Shown here in pieces: positions 54,646 through 64,000 of a DNA stretch of 64,000 bases. Origin of the DNA: Pleurodeles waltl (lineage: Eukaryota; Chordata; Amphibia; Caudata; Salamandridae); the NCBI RefSeq assembly GCF_031143425.1, contig NC_090441.1, positions 221,646,928 through 221,710,927 on the forward strand, read 5' to 3'. The first letter of the stretch is position 1. Every line of letters starts with the position of its first letter. Below the pieces are notes generated by a model that saw only the letters and a program-made list of their open reading frames with translations, ran no database searches and was not told where the DNA came from. The position numbers were made by a program, and so were the translations under genes.

Positions 54646-55549
54646 CTTTCTAAATTGTCACTAACAGGCTAGTGACCAATTTCACCAATTCACATTGGCA
54701 TACTGGAACACCCTTATAATTTCTTAGTATATGGTACTGAGGTAACCAGGGTATTGGGGTTCCAGGAGATCCCTATGGGCTGCAGCATTTCTTTTGCCAC
54801 CCATGGAGAGATCTGACAATTCTTACACAGGCCTGCCAGTGCAGCCTGAGTGAAATAACGTCCACGTTATTTCACAGCCATTTACCACTGCACTGAACTA
54901 ACTTATAAGTCACCTATATGTCTAACCTTCACCTGATGAAGGTTGGGTGCAAAGTTACTTAGTGTGTGGGCACCCTGGCACTAGCCAAGGTGCCCCCACA
55001 TCGTTCAGGGCAAATTCCCCGGACTTTGTGAGTGCGGGGACACAATTACATGCGTGCACTGTACATAGGTCACTACCTATGTACAGCATCACAATGGTAA
55101 CTCAGAACCTGGCCATGTAATATGTTTAAGATCATGAAACTGTCACCCCAATGCCATTCTGGCATTGGGGGGACAATTCCATGATCCCCGAGTCTCTAGC
55201 ACAGAACCCGGGTATTGCCAAACTGCCTTTCCGGGGTTTCCACTGCAGATGCTGCCAACCCCTCAGACAGGTTTCTGCCCTCCTGGGGTCCAGGCAGGCC
55301 TGGCCCAGCAAGGCAGAACAAAGGACTTCCTCTGAGAGAGGGTGGTAACCCCTTTCCTTTGTAAATAGGTGTCAGGGCTGGGGAGGAGTAGCCTCCCCCA
55401 GCCTCTGGAAATGCTTTGATGGGCACAGATGGTGCCCAACTCTGCATAAGCCAGTCTACACCAGTTCAGGGATCCCCCAGCCCTGCTCTGGCGTGAAACT
55501 GGACAAAGGAAAGGGGAGTGACCACTCCCCTGACCTGCACCTCCCAGGG
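54445..55549 (+). mobile_element. E3 3' LTR, first 1.1 kb
   Basis: It begins TGTAGGAAAG after the PPT and is collinear with other + LTRs through the U3 palindromes to about 55549 (CACCTCCCAGG), where orientation flips to a minus-strand LTR fragment. The R/U5 part and any right-hand target duplication are lost. Confidence 0.85.
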
Positions 55550-57521
55550 TGCCACCTGTTAGAAGAAGCTTGGAGTTCTGCAAGAAAGAAGAGAGCTAGG
55601 GACTTCTCCTTTGGAAGATGGATGTCCCACGTCACGATGAAGCTTACAGAGGTGTTTCCACGCAGAAAGACCGCAAACAAGACTTGCTAGCGGCAAGGGT
55701 CGCGGTAGAGGTTTTTGGGTGCTGCTGTTGCCCAGGATGTCGCCATTGAAGGAGGAGACAGAGTGGGCGCCCAGCAAGTCAGGGAGCCCTCAAAGAAGCA
55801 GGCAGCACCCGCAGAAGTACCTGAACAGGCACTTGGAAGAAGAGTGATCCGGAGTCCACGCGAAGTCACAAAAGGGAGTCCCACGACGCCGGAGGAAACT
55901 CAGAAGGTTGTGCACTGCAGGTTTAGAGTGTTGGGGACCCAGGCTTGGCTGTGCACGAAGGAAATCCTGGAAGAGTGCACAGAAGCCGGAACAGCTGCAA
56001 ATCACGTGGTACCCAGCAATGCAGTCTAGTGTGGGGAGGCAAGGACTTACCTCCACCAAACTTGGACTGAAGAGTCACTGGACTGTGGGAGTCACTTGGA
56101 CAGAGTTGCTGAGTTCCAGGGACCACGCTCGCTGTGCTGAGAGGGGACCCAGAGGACCGGTGATGCAGTCTTTTGTTGGCTGCGGTTGCAGGGGGAAGAT
56201 TCCGTCGTCCCACGGGAGATTTCTTCAGAGCTCCTGGTGCAGAGAGGAGGCAGGCTACCCCCAGAGCATGCACCACCTGGAAACAGTCGAGAAAGCCGGC
56301 AGGATGAGGCGATACAAGGTTGCTAGTAGTCGTCTTGCTACTTTGTTGTGGTTTTGCAGGCATCCTGAGCAGTCAGCCGTCGATCCTTTGGCAGAAGGTG
56401 AAGAGGGAGATGCAGAGGAACTCTGATGAGCTCTTGCATTCGTTATCTGGTGAGATCCCCAAAGCAGAGACCCTAAATAGCCAGAAAAGGAGGTTTGGCT
56501 ACCTAGGAAGGAGGATTGGCCACCAAGAGAGGTAAGAGCCTATCAGAAGGAGCCTCTGACGTCACCTGATGGCACTGGCCACTCAGAGCAGTCCAGTGTG
56601 CCACAGACACCTCTGTTTCCAAGATGGCAGAGGTCTGGGACCCACTGGAGGAGCTCTGGGCACGTCCCAGGGGAGGTGCAGGTCAGGGGATTGGTCACTC
56701 CACTTTCCTTTGTCGAGGTTCACAGCAGAGCAGGGCTGGGGGATCCCTGAACCGGTGTAGACTGGCTTATACAGCGATGGGCACCATCTTTGCCCATCAA
56801 AGCATTTCCAGAGGCTGGGGGAAGCTACTCCTCCCCAGCCTTCACACCTATTTCCAAAGAAAGAGGGTGTTACACCCTCTCTCAGAGGAAATCCTTTGTT
56901 CTGCCTTCCTGGGCCAAGGCTGCCTGGATCCCAGGAGTGCAGAAACCTGTCTGAGGGGTTGGCAACAGCAGCAGCGGCAGTGGAGACCCCGGAAAGGCAG
57001 TTTGGCAGTACCCAGGTTCTGTGCTAGAGACCCGGGGGATCATGGAATTGTCACCCCAATGCCACAATGGCATTGGGGTGACAATTCCATGATCTTAGAC
57101 ATGTTACATGGCCATGTTCGGAGTTACCATTGTGACGCTGTACACAGTTAGTGACCTATGTACAGTGCACACATGTAATGGTGTCCCCGCACTCACAAAG
57201 TCTGGGGAATTTGCCCTGAACGATGTGGGGGCACCTTGGCTAGTGCCAGGGTGCCCACATACTAAGTAACTTTGCACCCAACCATCACCAGGTGATGGTT
57301 AGACATATAGGTGACTTATAAGTTACTTAAGTGCAGTGTTAAATGGCTGTGAAATAACGTGGACGTTATTTCACGCAGACTGCAGTGGCAGGCCTGTGTA
57401 AGAATTGTCAGAGCTCCCTATGGGTGGCAAAAGAAATGCTGCAGCCCATAGGGATCTCCTAGAACCCTAATACCCTGGGTACCTCAGTACCATGTACTAG
57501 GGAATTATATGGGTGTACCAG
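55550..57521 (-). mobile_element. minus-strand LTR fragment, inverted against the E3 LTR
   Basis: Homologous to the inner part of LTRs such as 13344-17240. It lacks its U5 end (inversion junction at about 55550) and the beginning of its U3 (stops in GGGTGTACCAG at 57521). It retains the splice-like donor (reverse, near 56050) and a perfect 27-bp palindrome at 57038-57094. Confidence 0.8.
57038..57094. repeat. perfect 27-bp palindrome with a 3-base loop in an LTR U3
   Basis: Left arm 57038-57064 (starts GATCATGGAATTGTCACC), loop CAA, right arm 57068-57094. All 27 pairs match. The same site in other LTRs is an imperfect palindrome (for example 45134-45192 and 28544-28600). Confidence 0.92.
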
Positions 57522-60501
57522 TGTAGGAGGCTGGCCTGGTTTGTAGTGGGTACCAAGGGATACTTACACTCTGCACCAGGTCCAGGTATCCCTTATTAGT
57601 GTAGAAGAGGTGTCTAGCAGCTTAGGCTGATAGAAAAGGTAACTTAGCAGAGCAGCTTAGGCTGAACTAGGAGGCGTGTAAAGCTCCTACTATTCCACTA
57701 GTGTCATATGCACAATATCATATGAAAACACAATACAGATATACAAAAAATAAAGGTACTTTATTTTTATGACAATATGCCAAAAGTATCTCAGTGAGGA
57801 CCCTCAGCATGAGGATAGCAAATATACACAAGATATATGTACACAATACCAAAATTATGCAGTAGTAGCAATAGAAAGCAATGCAAGCAATGTACAGTCA
57901 CAATAGGTTGCAATGAGAGCACATAGGTATAGGGGCAACACAAACCATATACTCCAAAAGTAGAATGCGAATCACGAATGGACCCCAAACCTATGTGACC
58001 TTGTAGAGGGTCGCTGGGACTGTAAGAAAACAGTGAGGGTTAGAAAAATAGCCCACCCCAAGACCCTGAAAAGTGGGTGCAAAGTGCACCTAAGTTCCCC
58101 AGAGAGCACAGAAGTCGTGATAGGGGAATTCTGCAAGGAACACCAGCAATGCAACAACAATGGATTTCCAGATGAGAGTACCTGTGGAACAAGGGGACCA
58201 AGTCCAAGAGTCACACTCAAGTCGTGAGTGGGCAGATGCCCAAGAAATGCCAGCTGAGGTTGCAAAGAAGCTGCCACCAGATGGTAGAAGCTGTGGATTC
58301 TGCAAGAACGAAGAGGACAAGGAACTTCTCCTTAGGAGGATGAATGTCCCACGTCGTGAAGAAGCTTGCAGAGGTGTTTCCGAGCAGACAGACTGCAAAC
58401 AAGCCTTGCTAGCTGCAAGGGTCGCGGTTAGGGTTTTTGGATGCTGCTGTGGCCCAGGAGGGACCAGGATGTCACCAATTGCGTGAGGAAACAGAGGGGG
58501 CACCCAGCAAGACAAGGAGCCCACTCAGAAGCAAGCAGCACCCGCAGAAGTGCAGGAACAGGCACCACAAAGAAGAGTGAACTGGAGCTCACCCGAAGTC
58601 ACAAAGGAAGTTCCCACGACGCCGGAGGACAACTCAGGAGGTCGTGCACTGCAAGTTAGAGTGTTGGGGACCCAGGCTTGGCTGTGCACAAAGGAAATCC
58701 TGGAAGAGTGCACAGGAGCTGGAGCAGCTGCAAACCACGTGGTACCCAGCAATGCAGTCTAGCGTGGGGAGGCAAGGACTTACCTCCACCAAACTTGGAC
58801 TGAAGAGTCACTGGACTGTGGGAGTCACTTGGACAGAGTTGCTGAGTTCCAGGGACCACGCTCGCTGTGCTGAGAGGGGACCCAGAGGACCGGTGATGCA
58901 GTCTTTTGTTGGCTGCGGTTGCAGGGGGAAGATTCCGTCGTCCCACGGGAGATTTCTTCAGAGCTCCTGGTGCAGAGAGGAGGCAGGCTACCCCCAGAGC
59001 ATGCACCACCTGGAAACAGTCGAGAAAGCCGCAGGATCAGCGATACAAGGTTGCAGTAGTCGTCTTTGCTACTTTGTTTTGCAGGCGTCCAGAGCAGTCA
59101 GTGGTCGATTCCTTGGCAGAAGGTGAAGAGAGAGATGCAGAGGAACTCTGATGAGCTCTTGTATTCGTTATCTAAATAATTCCCCAAAGCAGAGACCCTA
59201 AATAGCCAGAAAAGGAGGTTTGGCTACCTAGGAAGGAGGATAGGCTAGCAACACAGGTAAGAGCCTATCAGAAGGAGCCTCTGACGTCACCTGCTGGCAC
59301 TGGCCACTCAGAGCAGTCCAGTGTGCCAGCAACACCTCTGTTTCCAAGATGGCAGAGGTCTGGAGCACACTGGAGGAGCTCTGGGCACCTCCCAGGGGAG
59401 GTGCAGGTCAGGGGAGTGGTCACTCCTCTTTCCTTTGTCCAGTTTTGCGCCAGAGCAGGACTGGGGGATCCCTGAACCGGTGTAGACTGGCTTATGCAGA
59501 GATGGGCACCATCTGTGCCCATCAAAGCATTTCCAGAGGCGGGGGGAGGCTACTCCTCCCCAGCCCTGACACCTTTTTTCCAAAGGGAGAGGGTGTAACA
59601 CCCTCTCTCTGAAGAAGTCCTTTGTTCTGCCTTCATGGACCAAGCCTGGCTGGACCCCAGGAGGGCAGAAACCTCTCTGAGGGGTTGGCAGCAGCAGCAG
59701 CTGCAGTGAAACCCCGGGAAAGGTAGTTTGGCAGTACCCGGGTCTGTGCTAGAGACTCAGGGGATCATGGAATTGTCTCCCCAATGCCAGAATGGCATTG
59801 GGATGACAATTCCATGATCTTAGACATGTTACATGGCCATGTTCGGAGTTACCATTGTGACGCTATACATATGTAGTGACATATGTATAGTGCACGCCTG
59901 TAATGGTATCCCCGCACTCACAAAGTCCGGGGAATTTGCCCTGAACAATGTGGGGGCACCGTGGCTAGTGCCAGGGTGCCCACACACTAAGTAACTTAGC
60001 ACCCAACTTTTACCAGGTAAAGGTTAGACATATAGGTGACTTATAAGTTACTTAAATGCAGTGGTAAATGGCTATGAAATAATGTGGACGTTATTTCACT
60101 CAGGCTGCAGTGGCAGGTCTGTGTAAGAATTGTCAGAGCTCCCTATGGGTGGCAAAAGAAATGCTGCAGCCCATAGGGATCTCCTGGAACTCCAATACCC
60201 TGGATTCCTCAGTACCATATACTAGGGAATTATAAGGGTGTTCTAGTATGCCAATGTGAATTGGTGAAATTGGTCACTAGCCTGTTAGTGACAATTTGTA
60301 AAGAGAGAGCATAACCACTGAGGTTCTGGTTAGCAGAGCCTCAGTGAGACAGTTGGTCTTCACACAGGGAACACATACAGGGCACATACTTATGAGCACT
60401 GGGGCCCTGTCTGGCAGGGTCCCAGTGACACATAGACTAAAACAACACATATACAGTGAAATATGGGGGTAACATGCCAGGCAAGATGGTACTTTCCTAC
60501 A
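57522..60501 (-). mobile_element. 3' LTR of minus-strand remnant E4
   Basis: A complete 2,980-base LTR (TGTAGGAAAG start at 60501, CCTACA end at 57522) beside a nine-base C tract and E4 pol. ACCAG precedes it (57517-57521), matching ACCAG after the U3 fragment at 61399-61403. This is a candidate 5-bp target duplication for the whole of E4. Confidence 0.87.
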
Positions 60502-61228
60502 CAACCCCCCCCCAAACGAAGGACAATAAGACTAGCCATGACCTAATGAGTCTTCTTTGTCTAAATGGAAATATCTGGATAGTCCATCTGCATTGGATTG
60601 GGTACTCCCAGGTCTATGTTCCACTGTATAGTCCATTCCCTGTAGAGATATGGACCACCTCAACAATTTAGGATTTTCACCTTTCATATGTTTTAGCCAA
60701 AGTAGAGGTTTGTGGTCTGTCTAAACAATGAAGTGAGTGCCAAACAGGTATGGCCTCAACTTCTTCAGTGCCCAGACCACAGCAAAGGCCTCCCTCTCAA
60801 TGGCAGACCAACACCTTTCTCTAGGGGTCAACCTTCTGCTGATAAAAGCAACTGGTTGATCCTGGCCCTCAGAGTTAAGTTGTGATAAGACTGCCCCTAC
60901 CCCTAATTCAGATGTATCAGTTTGAACAATGAATTTCTTGGAGTAACATGGGCTTTTTGGGGCAGGTGCAGTGCACGTGGCCTGTTTGAGCTCCTCAAAA
61001 GCTTTCTGACAGCTAGCTGTCCACAATACCTTTTTAGGCATCTTCTTACTAGTGAGATCATTAAGTGGGGCTGCAATGGAGCCATAGTTTTTAATGAATC
61101 TCCTGTAATACCCAGTGAGGCCTAGGAAGGCTCTCACCTGGGTCTGAGTTGTAGGGGGAACCCAATCCATGATTGTCTGGATTTCCCCCTGAAGTGGTGC
61201 AATCTGTTCTCCACCTACCAGGTGTCCC
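60502..61228 (-). pseudogene. pol: E4 pol tail: RT end and RNase H
   Basis: On the minus strand it encodes [41 protein letters not shown] and RNase H with the same TAG stop before TDHKP as E3 and the same closing residues. It is truncated at 61228, where it joins the start of an LTR. It is the right arm of the inverted repeat with 53718-54645 and appears identical base for base. Confidence 0.9.
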
Positions 61229-61398
61229 TCAGAGCCTCAGTGAGACGGTTAGGCACCACACAGGGAACACATACAGGCCACATACTTATGATCACTGGGG
61301 CCCTGGCTGTCAGGGTCCCAGTAACACATACAACTAAAACAACATATATACAGTGAAATATGGGGGTAACATGCCAGGCAAGATGGTACTTTCCTACA
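61229..61398 (-). mobile_element. 170-base U3 fragment: truncated 5' LTR of E4
   Basis: On the minus strand it starts TGTAGGAAAGTACC at 61398 and runs to CTCACTGAGGCTCTGA at 61229, then joins E4 pol. The remainder of the 5' LTR, the leader, gag and most of pol are deleted. Confidence 0.8.
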
Positions 61399-61947
61399 AC
61401 CAGGATAAGGCAAATCCCTCCATGGCCCCTCTCTCTCATGTATTTTATTTGTTTTACAGCACCTCGGTCACCAGCATACGATGTTTGCATCACACATTCA
61501 TCCAGAGACAGTGAATCACATGAGTGCAAATCAGTGTATAGAAAATATTTTATAAGATTAAGGGGACTCGAAGGTGTAGGATTCACATCTCCCCTATACT
61601 GATTCGCATTTTTTAAGAGTACTTGGTCTGGTGAAGCATAAATGCAGGATTCAAAATATACCATAGTGGTTAGGGTTGACTTTACTAAGAACAACTTATT
61701 TCTACCCAAACAAACCATTTTTAGAAAAATTGGGATAATCAAAGACTGGGAAAAAACATTACTTTTTAACCTGTGCCATAAAGTTTGCATGCAGCTCTGT
61801 TGGCAGTTTATAGCTCATTGATCCAGATCATGATTGTAACTTTTAACCTGCACAGTAACAAAAGGATCTTTGTGAAAAAAGCAGCATCCCATAGAGCTAT
61901 GCGTATAAAATACTGTTCTGTAATCTGAATAGTAAAGTACTTTGCAT
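61399..61947. repeat. unit X, copy 3 (partial)
   Basis: ACCAGGATAAGGCAAA then, after skipping about 40 bases found in copies 1 and 2, CCCTCCATGGCCCC and onwards as in 6391-6919. It matches copy 1 up to the truncated LTR. No coding sequence was recognised. Confidence 0.85.
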
Positions 61948-64000
61948 ATAGTTCAATACCTATGTGTAGTGTCACAATGGTAACTCCGAACATGGCCATG
62001 TAACATGACTAGGATTATGGAATTGTCACCCCAATACCATTCTGGTATTGGGGGAACAATTCCATGCATCCTGAGTCTGCAGCATAGAGACCGGGTACTG
62101 CCAAACTAACCTTCCGGGGTTTTCTCTGCAGCTACCACTGCTGCCAACCCACAGACAGGTTTCTGCTTACCTGGGGTCTGGCAGCCCTTTCCCAGGAAGG
62201 CAGACCAAATGATTTCCCCTGAGAGAGGGTGTTACACCCTCTCCCTTTGGAAAAAGGTGTGAAGGGCCTGTGAGGAGTAGACTCTCTTGGCCTCTAGAAA
62301 TGATTTGAAGGTCACAGATGGTGCCCTCCTTGCATAAGCCAGTCTACACCGGTTCAGGGATCCCCTCCCAGCCCTGGCACGAAACTGGACAAAGGAAAGG
62401 GGAGCGGCCACTCCCCAGACCAGCACCTCCCAGGGGAGGTGCCCAGTGCTCCTCCAGTGTGTCCCAGACCTCTGCCATCTTGGATGCAGAGGTGTGAGGG
62501 CACAATGGACATCTCTGAGTGGCCAGTGCCAGCAGGTGGCGTCAGAGACCCCTCCTCATAGATGCTTACCTTTCTCTGTAGCCAATCCTCCTCTGAGGGC
62601 TATTTAGGGTCTCTCCTGTGGGTATCTCACCAGATAATGAATGCAAGAGCTCACCAGAGTTCCTCTGCACTTCCCTCTTCGATTTCTGTCAAGGATCGAC
62701 CGCTGACTGCTCCAGGACGCCTGCAAAACTGCAACAAAGTATCAAGAAGACTACCTGCAACATTGTAGCGCCTCATCCTGCCAGCTGTTTCCTGGTGGTG
62801 CATGCTCTGAAGGCTGTCTGCCTTCACCCTGCACTAGAAGACGAGAAGAAATCTCCTGTGGGTCGACGGAATCTTCCACCTGCCAACGCAGGTACCAAAC
62901 TTCTGCATCACTGGTCCTCTGGGTCCCCTCTCATCCTGACTAGCGTGATCCCTGGAACACAGGAGCTGGTTCCAAGTGTCTCCGACAGTCCAGTGGCCCT
63001 TCTGTCCAAATTTGGTGGAGGTAAGTCCTTGCCTCCCCATGCCAGACAGTAATCCTGTCTACTGCATAAACTGCAGCTGCTAGGGCTTCTGTGCACTCTT
63101 CCAAGACTTCCTTCATGCACAGCGTAGCCCAGGTCCCCAGCACAACCGTCCTCCTTTGCCCAAATCGCTGAGTTGGACTCCGAATTTGTGGGACCCTCCT
63201 TTGTTGTGCTGAGTCGACCGTGGTGCTCAGATCTTCTGAACACCTGTTCAGGTGCTTCTGTGGGTGCTGCCTGCTTCTGCATGGGTGCTCTGTGTTGCTG
63301 AGCGCCCCCTCTGTTTCCTCCTCCAAAGGGCCACCTCCTGGTCCCTCCTGGGCCCTGGCAGTACCCAAAATCCTCAACTGTGACTCTTGCAGTTAGCAAG
63401 GCTTGTTTGTAGTCTTTCTACGTGGAAACAATTCTGCATCCTTCAGCATGCCGTGGGACATCTTCGGACCAAAGGAGAAGTTCCTGGCACCTTTTGTTGT
63501 TGCAGAATCTTTGGCTTCTTCCACCATGAGATAGCCCTTTTGCACCTTCATCCGGGGTTTAGTGGGCTCCTGCCCCCACTGGACACTTGCATGACTCTTG
63601 GACTTGGTCCCCTTCCTTTACAAGTCCTCAGGTCCAGGAATACGTCTTTAGTTCTTTGCAGTCAGTTGGTGTTCTTGCATAATCCCCTATCTCGACTTTA
63701 CTGTCTTTCTGGGGTAGTAGGGTCACTTTACTCCTACTTTTCAGGGACTTGGGGTGGGGTATCTTGGACACCCTTAGTGTTTTCTTACACTCCCGGTGAC
63801 CCTCTACACACTACATTAGGCCTGAGGTCCATTCGTGGTTCGTATTCCACTTTTGGAGTATATAGTTTGTGTTGCCCCTAGGCCAAATTTTTCCCTACTG
63901 CATTCTATTGTGTTCCACAGTGTTTGCACTACTTTTCTAACTGTTTACTTACCTGATTTGGTTTGTGTGTGTACATTTTGTGTATATTACTTACCTCCTA
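61948..64000 (+). mobile_element. type B LTR, 5'-truncated, running off the window
   Basis: The counterpart of 6920-9268 with the same left break. It includes the CCAAT/TATTTAGGG region (about 62580-62608), the splice-like donor near 63020 and an acceptor-like site near 63624, where TTTACAAG replaces TTTACAGG. The window ends before AATAAA. Confidence 0.87.

Overview
This window looks like intergenic, retrotransposon-packed DNA of a very large vertebrate genome. I think a newt or salamander, most likely a Pleurodeles-like urodele, is the best fit. That assignment is inference from the repeat content: roughly 3-kb-LTR Ty3 elements in many copies, L2-clade LINEs, and serial-hairpin DNA transposons with 3-bp TAA/TTA target duplications. 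I see no host protein-coding gene, rRNA, tRNA or CRISPR array. Almost every base can be assigned to a mobile element or to a duplicated flanking unit (unit X).

Layout. 1-4214: a + strand Ty3-type element reduced to LTR, RNase H tail and LTR. 4215-13118: tandemly duplicated unit X (4215-6919 and 9269-13118) separated by a 5'-truncated LTR (6920-9268); the second copy carries two hairpin-rich DNA transposons (H1, H2) whose empty sites survive in the first copy. 13119-37195: minus-strand element E2, with its 3' LTR split between 13344-17240 and 29377-29452 and its pol/gag at 29453-37195. Its LTR holds a third hairpin transposon (H3, 15859-16798) and a complete 12.1-kb minus-strand element (EG, 17241-29371, TSD CCCAG). 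EG encodes gag and protease but no IN/RT/RNase H, and itself contains a solo LTR (20824-23815, TSD GATGC). An L2 LINE (31178-34250, TSD ACCC) sits in the E2 integrase. 37196-55549: + strand element E3, inserted in E2 gag. Its 5' LTR is split by a solo LTR (37301-40295, TSD CAGTG) and a longer L2 (40323-44574), and its RT is split by a solo LTR (50331-53465, TSD GGAGG). 55550-61398: inverted LTR fragments and a minus-strand pol remnant (E4) that forms a roughly 0.93-kb apparently identical inverted repeat with E3. 61399-64000: a third partial copy of unit X and its truncated LTR.

The Ty3 elements share one plan: LTR - leader - gag (coiled coil, capsid with SCAN-like end, CCHC knuckle) - protease - integrase - RT - RNase H - G-tract PPT - LTR. 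Integrase lies upstream of RT, which is the Gmr1-like order and not the usual Ty3 order. All autonomous copies seen are broken; only the EG gag-protease frame is long and clean. The most unusual signal is structural. The three DNA transposons and the LTR U3 regions are built from consecutive short palindromes, and the two arms change together between copies.
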